From Myxococcota bacterium (GTDB lineage Bacteria; Myxococcota; XYA12-FULL-58-9; JALHOP01), in NCBI GenBank assembly GCA_022842935.1, contig JALHOP010000001.1, forward strand, positions 186,001 to 250,000: a stretch of 64,000 nucleotides of DNA, in the 5' to 3' direction. Shown one piece after another: positions 41,411 through 51,187 of this stretch; position 1 is the first letter of the stretch; each line of letters begins with the position of its first letter. The notes beneath the pieces are model-generated. The model made no database searches and was not told where the DNA came from. It saw only the letters and a program-made list of their open reading frames with translations. Position numbers and translations under genes: made by a program.

Positions 41411-42934
41411 ATGAGCAGCGTGATCGACACCGATCTGCCAATCCTGTTCGTCGATGACGAGGCGTCGATCCTGCGCGCGCTCGAACGGACCGCCCAGGCA
41501 GCTGGGTGGGTTGCCGAAGCCGTCGAAGCGCCCCAACAGGCGCTCGAGCGTCTGCAAACACGTGAATACGCCGTCGTCGTGAGCGACTTCCGGATGCCGA
41601 GCATGGATGGTGTCGAATTCCTCTCGCAGGTGCGCGAGCGCTGGCCCGAGACCGAGCGAATCCTCCTGACCGCTTACGCGGACGAAGAGGCGCTCGAACG
41701 CGGCATCAACGACGCAGGTATCAGCCGCTTCTTACGCAAGCCCTGGAAGCGCGAGATGCTGGTCGCCATTCTCGGCCAAGCCGTCCAGCAGTCGCGTCTG
41801 CGCCGCGAGAACGCAGTTCTGGTTTCACGTCTGTCGAACCGCAACTCCGAGCTCAGCTACCTCAACGAGCTGTTGCAGACACGAGTCCAGGAGAGCGACG
41901 CGACCTTGATGGGCTTTCGTCGGCGCTGGGACGTGGCTCTCAACGCCATCTCGGATCCCATCGTCATGGTCGACCAGGACCTGCGTATCGAAGGTTGCAA
42001 CACGGCTGCGGCGCGGCTCGCGGGCGCCGAAGGGGCCTCACTCGAGGGTCGCAAGTGTCACGAGTCGTTGTTCAAGCGCAGTACGCCGTGCGCCAACTGC
42101 CCGATCGGGGCGCGCGAGGGCTCGACCTCGCGGGTGTCACGAGACGTCGACGGCGAGCAAGCGCTGTTCGAAGTACACGCGTACCGCCTCCCAGCCGAGC
42201 ATCCAACCCACTTGTGTAGCTACCGCGACGTCACACGCCACCTGCAGGTCGAGCGCGAGATGGCCAACGTCGACAAGATGGCGGCAATCGGACGCCTAGC
42301 TGGCGGGGTTGCTCACGAGATCAACAACCCACTTCACGGCATCCTGAGCTTCGTCCAGCTGGCGCAGAAGCCAGACGTGACGGGCGAAAAACTTGTCCGC
42401 TATCACGAGGTCATCAAAGAGTGTGCGCTGCGCTGCCGCGACATCGTTCAGTCGTTGCGCGACTTCTCGCGCCAAGCCAAGAGCACCGACCGCGCGAACA
42501 TCGAGCTCAATCAAGTTTGCGAGAAAGCCATGGTCCTGTTCGAGAACGCTATCGACCGACGCTTCGAGCACGTGCGCTTCCCATCGGAAGCAGTGGCCTT
42601 CGCCAATAGCAACCAACTGCAACAGGTGCTGGTGAACCTCATCCAGAACGCCTCTGACGCCTCGCCCCAGGGCGGGCTCATCCGGGTCGCGGTCGAGAGC
42701 GACGACAATGAGTGGGTCCTCTCGGTCGAGGACCAGGGTGCCGGCATTCCCGAGCTCGAGCGTCGCAAGATCTTCGAGCCGTTCTACACCACCAAGCCAC
42801 AAGGGCAGGGCACCGGCCTCGGTCTGTCCATCTCGCACAACATCATGCGGGAGCATGGCGGCTCGCTCCGCGTCGGGACCGCGAGCATCGGTGGTGCGCG
42901 TTTCGAAGCCAGGCTGCCACGAGGCAGCGCCTAG
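41411..42934 (+). CDS. Hybrid sensor histidine kinase (REC-PAS-HisKA-HATPase)
   Basis: 507 residues, cytoplasmic. An N-terminal receiver (LFVDDEASI, phospho-Asp about D59 in VSDFRMPSMDG, Lys in FLRKPW) is followed by a coiled coil (130-165) and a PAS domain. The PAS contains a Cys cluster, KCHESLFKRSTPCANCP (about 216-232), of unknown cofactor. The H-box is GGVAHEINNPLHG (about H301); the N, G1 and G2 boxes are NLIQNASDAS, VEDQGAGIPE and GQGTGLGLSI. ATG 41411 is used; GTG 41372 is also in frame. The sigma-54 activator gene follows 22 bp downstream and is the probable partner. Confidence 0.92.
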   Translation: MSSVIDTDLPILFVDDEASILRALERTAQAAGWVAEAVEAPQQALERLQTREYAVVVSDFRMPSMDGVEFLSQVRERWPETERILLTAYADEEALERGINDAGISRFLRKPWKREMLVAILGQAVQQSRLRRENAVLVSRLSNRNSELSYLNELLQTRVQESDATLMGFRRRWDVALNAISDPIVMVDQDLRIEGCNTAAARLAGAEGASLEGRKCHESLFKRSTPCANCPIGAREGSTSRVSRDVDGEQALFEVHAYRLPAEHPTHLCSYRDVTRHLQVEREMANVDKMAAIGRLAGGVAHEINNPLHGILSFVQLAQKPDVTGEKLVRYHEVIKECALRCRDIVQSLRDFSRQAKSTDRANIELNQVCEKAMVLFENAIDRRFEHVRFPSEAVAFANSNQLQQVLVNLIQNASDASPQGGLIRVAVESDDNEWVLSVEDQGAGIPELERRKIFEPFYTTKPQGQGTGLGLSISHNIMREHGGSLRVGTASIGGARFEARLPRGSA

Positions 42935-42956
42935 AACCGGTTAGGAGAACTCGAAC

Positions 42957-44423
42957 ATGAGCCCGAAGGTCAGCATCAAAGCGCGCATCGCCATCGTTGA
43001 CGACGAACGCGTCATTCTCGAATCATGGAAAGAAGTGCTCGGCGACACTTACGAGGTTCATTTGTTCGCCGACCCGATCGCTGCTCAACGCTTCTTCGAC
43101 GCCGAAGACGTTGATGTCGCCATCCTCGACGTACGAATGCCGGGCATGGATGGCATGCAACTCCTCGAGCATCTCCAGCGCGCTCAGCCCCGCGCGGAGG
43201 CGATCATGGTCACCGGGCACGGTACCATTCAAACCGCCGTCCAGGCGATTCGCCAGGGCGCCTACGACTTCATGTGCAAGCCAATCGACGATCTCGATGC
43301 TGCGGTGCGCCGCATCGACAGCGCGCTCGAGCGCAAGAAGTTGCGTCAGGTGAACGCGAACCTCCGCGAGCAGCTTGATGCATTCACGCCCGATACCAAC
43401 CTCATCGGCCAGAGCCGCGGCATCTCGCAAGTCCGCTCGCTCATCGATCAGATCGCCGACTCGACGGCGCCAGTGCTCATCTGTGGCGAGAGCGGTACGG
43501 GCAAGGAGCTCGTCGCCCGCGCTCTCCATATGCGCAGCAACCGCCGTGACAAGCCCTTCTTGGCCATCAACTGCGCGGCAATGAGTGAGCAGCTCATCGA
43601 CAGCGAGCTGTTTGGTCACGAGCGCGGCGCCTTCACCGGTGCGGTAGCGTCGCACAAGGGTCTCTTCGAAGCAGCCGACGGCGGAGTATTGTTCCTCGAC
43701 GAGATCGGCGATGTCCCACTCCAGACGCAAGTACGTCTGCTGCGTGCCCTTCAGGAGGGCGAAGTCCGCCCGGTTGGCGCGACGCGCTCTCGGATCGTCG
43801 ACGTGCGCGTCTTGTGCGCCACGAACGTCGACCTCGAGCGCGCCATGCGTGAAGGGAAGTTCCGCGAAGATCTCTACTACCGCGTCAGCACCTTCCGCGT
43901 GTCGTTACCGCCGCTGCGCGACCGGCGCGACGACGTGCCGCTCATCGCGCAATACCTTCTCGACAAGACGCAACGGCGCAGCGGTCGGCAGGTGCGCCGC
44001 TTCGGCGACGAGGCGCTGGGCGCGATGGTGGCCTACGACTGGCCCGGCAACGTGCGCGAGCTCAACAACGCCGTCGAGCACGCGGCGACCCTCTGCGTGG
44101 GCGAAGCCATCGAAGTCGAGCACCTGCCGTCTTTCGTGACCTCGGGCGCCGCGGCGCGGGGGCAGCGTCGAGCTCAAGCTGCTGCGAGCGGCGGCGGCGC
44201 TGTCGTGGTGGGGTCGGTTTCGAGTACGACGTACAGCGAAGCCCGTACCCAGCTCATCGACGACTTCGAGCGGCGCTATCTCGAAGACTTGCTGGTCGCG
44301 TGCGAGGGAAATCTGTCCGAAGCATCTCGCCGCAGCGGCATCGATCGCAGTAATCTCCGACGCATGTTGCGCCGCCATAGCATCAAGGCAGCAGGGTTCC
44401 GCGCGGAAGAGGACGTGGCCTGA
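42957..44423 (+). CDS. NtrC-family sigma-54-dependent response regulator
   Basis: 488 residues. Receiver domain ([11 protein letters not shown], phospho-Asp in [11 protein letters not shown], Lys in CKPID), AAA+ sigma-54 activator domain with Walker [15 protein letters not shown], the sigma-54 contact loop GAFTGA, and Walker [13 protein letters not shown], then a C-terminal Fis-type helix-turn-helix ([20 protein letters not shown]). A low-complexity linker ([19 protein letters not shown]) precedes the HTH. ATG 42957 has AGGAG 10 bases upstream. It should activate sigma-54 promoters when phosphorylated by the kinase encoded just before it; its targets are not evident in the window. Confidence 0.95.
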   Translation: MSPKVSIKARIAIVDDERVILESWKEVLGDTYEVHLFADPIAAQRFFDAEDVDVAILDVRMPGMDGMQLLEHLQRAQPRAEAIMVTGHGTIQTAVQAIRQGAYDFMCKPIDDLDAAVRRIDSALERKKLRQVNANLREQLDAFTPDTNLIGQSRGISQVRSLIDQIADSTAPVLICGESGTGKELVARALHMRSNRRDKPFLAINCAAMSEQLIDSELFGHERGAFTGAVASHKGLFEAADGGVLFLDEIGDVPLQTQVRLLRALQEGEVRPVGATRSRIVDVRVLCATNVDLERAMREGKFREDLYYRVSTFRVSLPPLRDRRDDVPLIAQYLLDKTQRRSGRQVRRFGDEALGAMVAYDWPGNVRELNNAVEHAATLCVGEAIEVEHLPSFVTSGAAARGQRRAQAAASGGGAVVVGSVSSTTYSEARTQLIDDFERRYLEDLLVACEGNLSEASRRSGIDRSNLRRMLRRHSIKAAGFRAEEDVA

Positions 44424-44563
44424 AAAATCAAGAATCTCTTTAGGGGAAAGACGGCGCTACCCAGCGCATCTTTACGTCGTCGTCAGCCGTTCACTGCGAC
44501 CAGCCCCACTTTAGGTGCGCAACGATATTGCAAAGCTGCGGGCCGTGACGCAATGAACGCCCC

Positions 44564-46543
44564 GTGACCACTCTCTTGTTGCTTGCGGTGCTGGCCGCCG
44601 AGTCCCCGAACTATGAGACCGTGGTACGTGCAACCGGCGCGCAGTTGTCGGCCGACGCCTTGCCCTTTGCGACGACAGTGGTCGAGCCCGATCGCATACG
44701 GGACGGCCGCCAAGAAGCGACGCTCGCGGAGGCATTGATCTCGGTGCCAGGCGTGTCCGCGGTGAACCGGGATGACTTCGCGCAAGACCTCCGCCTCTCC
44801 ATCCGCGGCTTCGGGGCGCGCTCGAGCTTTGGGGTGCGGGGCGTCACCATCATCGTCGACGGGATTCCGCAGTCGCTCGCCGACGGTCAGGCGCAGCTCG
44901 ACGCCATTGACCCGTCCGTGCTCGGCCGCCTCGAGCTCCTGCGTGGGCCGGCCGGCGCGCTCTATGGCAACGCGGCGGGGGGCGTGCTGCTCATCGAGAG
45001 CAGCATGGACGATACGGGTGTGTCCGCCAACGCGCACGGTACTGTCGGCGCCTACGGGGGACGCAAGGTGGTTGGTCTCTTTCAGGGCACCATCGACGAC
45101 ACCGGTATGCATGCGAGCGTCGCGCATTACGCAACCAGCGGCTACCGCGACCATGCGGGTGCCGCGACCACCAACGCGCGCCTCAAGCTCAAGCAGCGCC
45201 TGTGGACCGCGACGGACGTGAGCGTCACGGTCGCTTACAGTAATGCCCCCAAGGCCGATGACCCAGGCGGGCTCACCGGCACAGAACGCCACTTCACGCC
45301 GCGGCTCGCTTCTCCCGCTGCGCTAACGTTCGACACCGGTGAGGCGCTGGAAGAGGCGCAGGCGGGGGCGGTCCTGACGACCGCGTTGACGGACACGCAA
45401 CATCTGCGCGTCTCGGGGTTCTTCTTGCGCCGCGACTTCTCGAGTCGGGTGCCGACGCGTACCATCGACTTCGACCGAAATTTCTTCGGCGGTGGAGCCC
45501 ACTATGTTTGGAACCCCGAGGTCGCTGGGCGCACGCACACGCTAGGCGTTGGCCTCGACGTGCGCCAGCAAGCGGACGATCGCATCAACGACACCAACGC
45601 GGGCGGCAACGCAGTCGAGCCTCGCTTGATCGACCAGCGTGAGACAGTACGATCCCTAGGCGCTTACGTTCACGGCCTCGCGCGCTTGAGTGAAGCTCTG
45701 GCGTTGCTCGCGAGCGCTCGGCACGACAATGTTCGCTTCAGCGTCGACGACAACTTGGGCGCTGGCTCTGGCGCCCGCACCTTGCAGGCGACGACCTTCC
45801 TTGGCGGTGCGAGCTATGCGTTTGCCGCGTCGCACAACGTCTACGCGAATGTCTCCCAGGCTTTCCAGACACCGACCACTGTCGAGCTCGCTCTGCCTGG
45901 CGGAGGCCTGAATCGCGACCTGCAGGCCGAGCGCGCGCTGAGCAGTGAGATCGGAGCGCGCGGCAAGGTCTTCGGACTCCGCTATGACGTCGCGGCGTAT
46001 TACATCCGGCTGACGGACGAGCTCATCCCGTTTCAGGACGCCGACCAGCGGACGTTTTATCGCAACGCGGGCAAGTCGAGGCGTTGGGGCGCCGAAGCGT
46101 CCATCGGAGCCAAACCGGTACGCGGCCTCTCCGTGAACGTCGCGGCGACGGTCCTCGATGCACGCTTCGTCGCGTATGAAAGCAACGGCGTCGACCGTAG
46201 CGGCAACCGCGTTCCAGGCATCGAGCCGCTCCGCTTGGGCGGAACCATCGCGTATGTCGCGCCCTGGGGGACCTTCGCCGGAACCGACATGGCCTATGTG
46301 GGTCACAGCTTCGCCGACGACGGCAACACCGTAACCAATCGGTCGGCAACCATCGTCGATGTTCGCCTCGGTCAGCGCAACACGTTCGGTTCGTTCTCCG
46401 CCGAGCTCTTCGTGGGGCTGCGCAACCTTCTCCTCGACCGCTATGACGACAACGTTCGCATCAACGCAGCGGGCGGCCGGTTCTTCGAGCCGGCCGCGCC
46501 GCGTACCGCATACGCGGGCGGCGGCGTGACCTGGGCGTTCTGA
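44564..46543 (+). CDS. TonB-dependent outer-membrane receptor
   Basis: 659 residues, GTG start and a short signal peptide (TTLLLLAVLAAES). The plug domain (about 15-130) reads TVVEPDRIRDGRQEATLAEA, SIRGFGARSSFGVRGV, IIVDGIPQSLADGQAQLDAI, RLELLRGPAGALYGNAAGGV. A 22-strand barrel follows and the chain ends in the outer-membrane signal VTWAF. The plug pattern is like FecA/PupB-type siderophore or catecholate receptors. No TonB box is clear and no ABC transporter, ExbBD or siderophore gene is nearby. It lies 140 bp after the sigma-54 activator gene. Confidence 0.93.
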   Translation: MTTLLLLAVLAAESPNYETVVRATGAQLSADALPFATTVVEPDRIRDGRQEATLAEALISVPGVSAVNRDDFAQDLRLSIRGFGARSSFGVRGVTIIVDGIPQSLADGQAQLDAIDPSVLGRLELLRGPAGALYGNAAGGVLLIESSMDDTGVSANAHGTVGAYGGRKVVGLFQGTIDDTGMHASVAHYATSGYRDHAGAATTNARLKLKQRLWTATDVSVTVAYSNAPKADDPGGLTGTERHFTPRLASPAALTFDTGEALEEAQAGAVLTTALTDTQHLRVSGFFLRRDFSSRVPTRTIDFDRNFFGGGAHYVWNPEVAGRTHTLGVGLDVRQQADDRINDTNAGGNAVEPRLIDQRETVRSLGAYVHGLARLSEALALLASARHDNVRFSVDDNLGAGSGARTLQATTFLGGASYAFAASHNVYANVSQAFQTPTTVELALPGGGLNRDLQAERALSSEIGARGKVFGLRYDVAAYYIRLTDELIPFQDADQRTFYRNAGKSRRWGAEASIGAKPVRGLSVNVAATVLDARFVAYESNGVDRSGNRVPGIEPLRLGGTIAYVAPWGTFAGTDMAYVGHSFADDGNTVTNRSATIVDVRLGQRNTFGSFSAELFVGLRNLLLDRYDDNVRINAAGGRFFEPAAPRTAYAGGGVTWAF

Positions 46544-46753
46544 ATCGAGCGATCAGGGGGCTCGGTGCTTGTGAGGCTCCACGTGTTGGCGCTGGGAGCT
46601 TGGCCCGGGGGTTGGAGCCGGGTTGTTGTCCGGGCGACGGGTTGTCAGTCGAGCGCTTACGAAGTTGGACAACTCGCTTCCGTCGCCGTCGATAAACCGG
46701 AAGCTACCCAAGTGCGCTCTTGCCACCCGAGCGCCTCGCGTAGCCCATAATCC

Positions 46754-47296
46754 ATGTCCATTTTCCCGGTAGCCACGGTCCCCCCCAGCGACGGCGCGCT
46801 CCAGGCGCACTCAGCGGGCTTGCCCGCGACCATCGCGGACGACGCGTCGCTGATGAGGTTCTCCGACGTCGCCAAGAAGGACAGGGCGCTCGCCGAGCGA
46901 CTTCAAGCAGTCGCGCAGTCCCTCGTACGGTCGGGCTCGACCACGTCGCTCGATGCCATCGAGCACGTCACGCGCCGTACACTCGCTGCGGCGTCTCCTG
47001 CAGATGCGACGCGCTTCTTTTCGGTGCTCGATAGCTTCGAGACGTCGAAGTCGCGAGCGCTCGTGCTGCACCAGCAGGCTGCCTCGATCAAGGATACCGC
47101 CAAAGCAGTCGGCACAACCTTGCTCGACGCCACCCTGTTTCCGTTCATTTCACCCGCGCTCACCGGGGCCGCCGTCATCGCTTTCAGCTCAACGCCGTTC
47201 GGTTGGCCGCTTGTCATCGGTGCTGGAGCCGCGACTCTCGTTCACGGTGTCGCTTCGTTCACTTATTACCACCGGGTGAAGCGCTGGTTCCATTAG
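46754..47296 (+). CDS. Small protein with C-terminal membrane helices, unknown
   Basis: 180 residues. The N-terminal 25 are disordered, the middle is helical (SPADATRFFSVLDSFETSKS), and residues about 110-170 contain two hydrophobic helices (TLLDATLFPFISPALTGAAV and LVIGAGAATLVHGVASFTYY) ending in a basic tail (RVKRWFH). No signal peptide. The plan (disordered head, helices, hydrophobic hairpin) recalls the 12920/13933 and 50615 proteins. CATAAT sits only three bases before the ATG, too close to be a normal -10. Confidence 0.55.
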   Translation: MSIFPVATVPPSDGALQAHSAGLPATIADDASLMRFSDVAKKDRALAERLQAVAQSLVRSGSTTSLDAIEHVTRRTLAAASPADATRFFSVLDSFETSKSRALVLHQQAASIKDTAKAVGTTLLDATLFPFISPALTGAAVIAFSSTPFGWPLVIGAGAATLVHGVASFTYYHRVKRWFH

Positions 47297-47407
47297 GCAC
47301 GTCGCGACGTACGGGCCTCGGTCTTCCGTTTCGGATGAGAATCGGGCCATTGGGTTCGGCCATCCGCATTAGCGCGAGTCGCACCCTCCTGGGTCACACG
47401 CGATACG

Positions 47408-47436
47408 TTGTCCCCGCATGCCCTTCGGACTAAGTA
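47408..47436 (+). promoter_or_regulatory. Promoter of rng (near-leaderless)
   Basis: TTGTCC (47408-47413), 17 bases, TAAGTA (47431-47436), then 9 bases to ATG 47446. Expected start of transcription is 47443-47444, leaving a leader of about two bases. No Shine-Dalgarno precedes the ATG. Confidence 0.5.
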
Positions 47437-47445
47437 CGGGCTTGC

Positions 47446-49005
47446 ATGTCGAACTCCCTGGTCATCAACAGCTCCCCCTCCGAAGTTCGCGTCGCGCTCC
47501 TCGAGAACGACGTGCCTTGCGAGGTCTACATCGAGCGTCAGGGAGACCGTGGGGTGGTCGGCAACGTCTACCGCGGAAAGGTCGTACGGGTGCTGCCTGG
47601 GATGCAGGCAGCTTTCGTCGAGATTGGCCTCGAGCGCACGGGCTTTCTCTACGTAAACGACGCGCTGCCCATGGCGCTGACCGCCGAAACGGACCACGAG
47701 GACGAGCCTGAAGAGCGCCGCGACGGCGATGACGAAGACCCCGAGGTCGAGTCCCCCCGCGAGCGTCGCCCGAGTCGCACCCAGCCAGCCGCCAACATCG
47801 CCGACGTCCTCAAACAGGGTCAGGAGATCTTGGTCCAGGTGCAGAAGGAGCCGCTCGGCACCAAGGGCGCGCGCCTCACCCGGCACGTCAGTATTCCCGG
47901 CCGCCACCTCGTCTACATGCCATTTTCGCAGCACATCGGCGTCTCGCGGCGCATCACCGATCCCATGGAGCGCGAGCGGCTCAAGCAGGCCGTCACCAAA
48001 CACCGCGATGGCGCCGGCGGTTTCATCGTGCGCACGGCGACCGAGGGCATCGAAGACGCCGAGATCGAGCGCGAGGCGCGCATGTTGCGTCAGCTCTGGC
48101 GTGACATCGAAAAGCGCGGCGCGAGCGGGCCTACGCCTCGGGTTGTCTACGAAGACCTCGACCTCGTGCTGCGCGCGACGCGCGACCTCTTCATCGAGAG
48201 CATCGACAGGGTCATGGTCGACCGTGAAGAGGACTTCGAACGGGTCAAATCGTTCGTCGCGGGTTTCGCCCCGGAGCGCGAGAGCAAGATCGAGCTTTAC
48301 CGCGCCATGGAGCCGATCTTCGACCACTACGGCATCGAGGTCGAGATCGAGCGCGCGCTCGAGCGTCGTGTTTGGCTCAAATCGGGGGGCTACATCGTTA
48401 TTGACCAGGCCGAGGCGCTCACGGTGGTCGACGTCAATTCGGGGCGCTTCGTCGGTAAGTCCTCGCTCGAGGAGACCATTACCCAAATCAACCTCGAGGC
48501 CGTCAAAGAGGTGGTCTTCCAGATCCGCCTGCGCAACATCGGCGGCATCATCATCATCGACTTCATCGACATGGCGCGGGCCGAAAACCGCGAGAAGGTG
48601 CTCGCCGCCCTCCAGGAAGCGCTTAAGCGCGATAAGGCCAAAACCACCATCGTGCGCATGAGCGAAATCGGCCTGGTCGAGATGACCCGAAAGCGGGTCC
48701 GCGAGAGCCTGGGCCATCTACTCACCGAGACTTGCTCGTATTGTAAGGGTCGCGGCGCGGTGAAGAGCGAGCGGACGGTCGCCAACGAGATCTTGCGGGC
48801 GATAGCGCGTCACCTCGCCCGAGAGCCCGCCGGCACCGTGTTAGTGAACATGCAGCCCGCGATTGCCGATTATCTCTACGCTACAGAAAACGTGCAGATT
48901 GAAGAGCTGGAAAAGCGCTATCAAGCTCGCATCGTTCCCGTGGCGCGCGAAGGGTATCACCGGGAGAACTGGGAGCTGGTGACGACGCCGAAGCGCACTC
49001 CTTGA
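47446..49005 (+). CDS. rng: Ribonuclease E/G family endoribonuclease
   Basis: 519 residues, RNase G-like length. Endonuclease for mRNA turnover and rRNA maturation. The S1 domain (about 37-150) starts GNVYRGKVVRVLPGMQAAFV and is split by an acidic/Arg-rich insertion of about 35 residues (from 82). Catalytic Mg-binding Asp residues lie in LTVVDVNSGRF (about 328) and GGIIIIDFIDM (about 371). The Zn-link CSYCKGRG is at about 430-433. No long C-terminal degradosome scaffold follows, so RNase G rather than E. The S41-like gene follows 18 bp downstream. Confidence 0.95.
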   Translation: MSNSLVINSSPSEVRVALLENDVPCEVYIERQGDRGVVGNVYRGKVVRVLPGMQAAFVEIGLERTGFLYVNDALPMALTAETDHEDEPEERRDGDDEDPEVESPRERRPSRTQPAANIADVLKQGQEILVQVQKEPLGTKGARLTRHVSIPGRHLVYMPFSQHIGVSRRITDPMERERLKQAVTKHRDGAGGFIVRTATEGIEDAEIEREARMLRQLWRDIEKRGASGPTPRVVYEDLDLVLRATRDLFIESIDRVMVDREEDFERVKSFVAGFAPERESKIELYRAMEPIFDHYGIEVEIERALERRVWLKSGGYIVIDQAEALTVVDVNSGRFVGKSSLEETITQINLEAVKEVVFQIRLRNIGGIIIIDFIDMARAENREKVLAALQEALKRDKAKTTIVRMSEIGLVEMTRKRVRESLGHLLTETCSYCKGRGAVKSERTVANEILRAIARHLAREPAGTVLVNMQPAIADYLYATENVQIEELEKRYQARIVPVAREGYHRENWELVTTPKRTP

Positions 49006-49023
49006 GCGGCTGAGGGTTTCCCA

Positions 49024-50556
49024 ATGAAAGCACTGCAATGCCTGCGGTTTTTGGCCTTGGCGTGCGCCATTGCTGCCCCCTTGTCGCTGTCGGCAGGCGA
49101 CCTCTCCTGGCGGGACAAGGCCGAGCGTGATCTCGCGGCCTTGAAGGTCGCCATCGAAGATAGCCACCCGGGCTCTATCGACGCCGAGAATCCCGGTTTT
49201 CGGGTCTGGCTCAACGAGGGCTACATCAAGGCCCGGCAGAAGCTGCCGCAAATCCAGGACGGCCCGGGGTATGCCGCCGTGCTGCGCTACTACGTCAACG
49301 GCTTCAAAGACGTGCATTTGCAGGTGAAGCTCAGCGGCGTCGGCAAGTTCCGCACCCCCGGTTTCATGGTGAAGCTCGACAAGGGCGAATACGTCGTCGC
49401 TAACCGCATGAACCTCGAGTCCAAGGTTCCACCCATCGGCAGCAAGCTCCTGTCGTGTGACGGCAAGTCCGCGATGATGCTCGCGAGCGAAAACCTCGAC
49501 CCGTATTTCACGGTGACGCAGCTCAACGCCCACCGCTGGATGGCGGCGCCGTACCTGCTCGTCGACGACGGTAATCCCTTCGTGAAGCAGCCCGAGAGCT
49601 GTACCTTCCAGACGCCGAGGCAGGGCGAGCAGCAATACGTGTTGCAGTGGAGCGACGTGTCGGGTGTCGCCGTCGACAACGCGGTGAGCGGTATCCTCGA
49701 CTGGAACCCGAACCTCGGCGTGCGCAAGCTCGGCAATCGCGGCTACTGGATCACCGTGCCGACCTTGCTTGCCTCGTCGGACAACCCCTTGTTTCACGAC
49801 CTCATCGCCGACATCGAAAAGAACGTGAAGGCGATTCGCGCGGGCGACGTCTTGGTGATCGATGTTCGCTCGAACGCTGGTGGCTACCACCCCTGGGGCG
49901 CCGCTATCGCGTACGCCATCTGGGGCGAGAGCTACGTGAAGCGACGCGCGCCAGACGCGGTCTTGGATGCCCGGGTCTCGGCGGCGAACGTGTCGTTCCT
50001 AGGCACGCCGGAGGCCAAGAAGGAGAGCGCCGCCTTCGCGAAGCTCGAGAGTTCGAACCGCATCCTTGGCGAAGAGCTCCGCGCCGCCTACGACGCCAAG
50101 CGCCCGTGGGTGAGCTTCCCCATCTACCCGACTGCAAAGCCGAAGGCGCGCCTGTCGGAGAGCCCCGTGAAGGGGAAGGTCGTCTTGCTGACCGACAGCT
50201 GGTGTACGAGCGCTTGCCTCATGTTCGCGGACCTCGTCTTCGAGCTCGGCGACGTGCTGCACGTTGGCCAGCCGACGAACGCCGACACGCTCTACACAGG
50301 CGTGCGCAAGCAGAAGCTCGAGTCGAAACACGCCTCGCTCATGTTGCCCACCGAGGTCTTCCGCCGCCGCAAGCGTGGGTCCAACCAAACCTACGTGCCG
50401 AAACACGTCTTCCGCGGCGAGATGAGCGACACCTACGAGCTTGAGCGCTGGATCTTGGCGCTCACCGCGCCCGAGCCGCGCGCAAAGCTCGCGACGAGCC
50501 GCGAGACCGCGAGTCGTGCCGCGCCTGTCTCGCGGCGGCCGATTTCGTCGCGCTAG
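49024..50556 (+). CDS. Secreted S41-family peptidase-like protein
   Basis: 510 residues with signal peptide (LACAIAAPLSLSAG). Periplasmic or extracellular. An N-terminal helical domain (DLAALKVAIEDSHPG, YAAVLRYYVNGFKDVHLQVK) precedes an S41/tail-specific-protease-like core: LVIDVRSNAGGYHPWG, then the candidate nucleophile Ser in LTDSWCTSACLMFADL (about S397), followed by GQPTNADTLYTG. A catalytic Lys is not obvious, and the PDZ domain of CtpA proteins is absent. It may therefore be a distinct S41 subgroup. ATG 49024 has GAGGG 9 bases upstream; likely co-transcribed with rng. Confidence 0.85.
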   Translation: MKALQCLRFLALACAIAAPLSLSAGDLSWRDKAERDLAALKVAIEDSHPGSIDAENPGFRVWLNEGYIKARQKLPQIQDGPGYAAVLRYYVNGFKDVHLQVKLSGVGKFRTPGFMVKLDKGEYVVANRMNLESKVPPIGSKLLSCDGKSAMMLASENLDPYFTVTQLNAHRWMAAPYLLVDDGNPFVKQPESCTFQTPRQGEQQYVLQWSDVSGVAVDNAVSGILDWNPNLGVRKLGNRGYWITVPTLLASSDNPLFHDLIADIEKNVKAIRAGDVLVIDVRSNAGGYHPWGAAIAYAIWGESYVKRRAPDAVLDARVSAANVSFLGTPEAKKESAAFAKLESSNRILGEELRAAYDAKRPWVSFPIYPTAKPKARLSESPVKGKVVLLTDSWCTSACLMFADLVFELGDVLHVGQPTNADTLYTGVRKQKLESKHASLMLPTEVFRRRKRGSNQTYVPKHVFRGEMSDTYELERWILALTAPEPRAKLATSRETASRAAPVSRRPISSR

Positions 50557-50614
50557 AAGCGGCCGTCATTTCGCATCGAGGCTGGAATGCATCGGTGCGG
50601 CGTAGCCGAGGCCC

Positions 50615-51187
50615 TCAAGCCTCAGACGAGTCAGTCGGTCGGGGTGCCGGCAAAGCGCGAAGCGCATCCGTCACGTTGTCGAAGCGTTTCTGGCCCTCTT
50701 CGGCATAGGAGCTCGCGGGAATGGACGCGAAAGCCGCCGCGCATCCCGTACAGAACACCGCGCCGACCGCGACCAACCAGGCTGGGGCCGAAGCTAAAAC
50801 GCCAACACCAGCGCTGACCCCGAGAGCGACACCGACGGTCCACCGCATAATCTGGCTCGCTGTCGACCGGTGGTCCTCACGCTCCCGCACACCTTTGTGA
50901 ATGAGATCGAATCGCTCGAGCTCCCGCGCATCGAGTACGGCGTAAGCATCACGGGCCGAAACACGCGAACCACCATCGGCAACCTCGGTGAAGTCGAGAC
51001 GCGCGCGCAGGGCGTTGGCCACGTCGCGGTCGTGATGAGCGATGTCGGCAAGCTCAATTAGCGCTCGTCCCTGAGCGGCGGAGACCCGAGGTTTCGCTTG
51101 ATGCAGTGCAACCTCGTGCGAGGCGACGGGCGGCACGACGGCGACGCTTGCGGCGAAGGCGCTAGGACTTTTGACGGCAGAACTCAT
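50615..51187 (-). CDS. Unknown protein with C-terminal membrane hairpin
   Basis: 190 residues from ATG 51187, with GAGG 9 bases upstream; the longer frame to 51427 is unlikely. Disordered Ala/Val/Pro-rich head (KSPSAFAASVAVVPPVASH), helical middle (AYAVLDARELERFDLIHKG), then two hydrophobic helices (IMRWTVGVALGVSAGVGVLA and LVAVGAVFCTGCAAAFASI) and a short polar end. No signal peptide. Similar in plan to 46754 and to the tandem pair at 12920/13933, but without clear sequence identity that I can see. Confidence 0.6.
   Translation of the reverse strand: MSSAVKSPSAFAASVAVVPPVASHEVALHQAKPRVSAAQGRALIELADIAHHDRDVANALRARLDFTEVADGGSRVSARDAYAVLDARELERFDLIHKGVREREDHRSTASQIMRWTVGVALGVSAGVGVLASAPAWLVAVGAVFCTGCAAAFASIPASSYAEEGQKRFDNVTDALRALPAPRPTDSSEA

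Noticed and set aside
46598-46616. TGGCCCG-N4-TTGGA, close to a sigma-54 promoter, downstream of the sigma-54 activator and TonB receptor
   Set aside because: The -12 element has GG in place of the nearly invariant GC, and the region lies 140 bp from the next gene.
46553-46740. Possible small minus-strand ORF (ending EPHKHRAP) convergent with the TonB receptor
   Set aside because: No ATG, no Shine-Dalgarno and its start would lie next to the divergent 46754 gene; GC-rich third positions alone do not support it.
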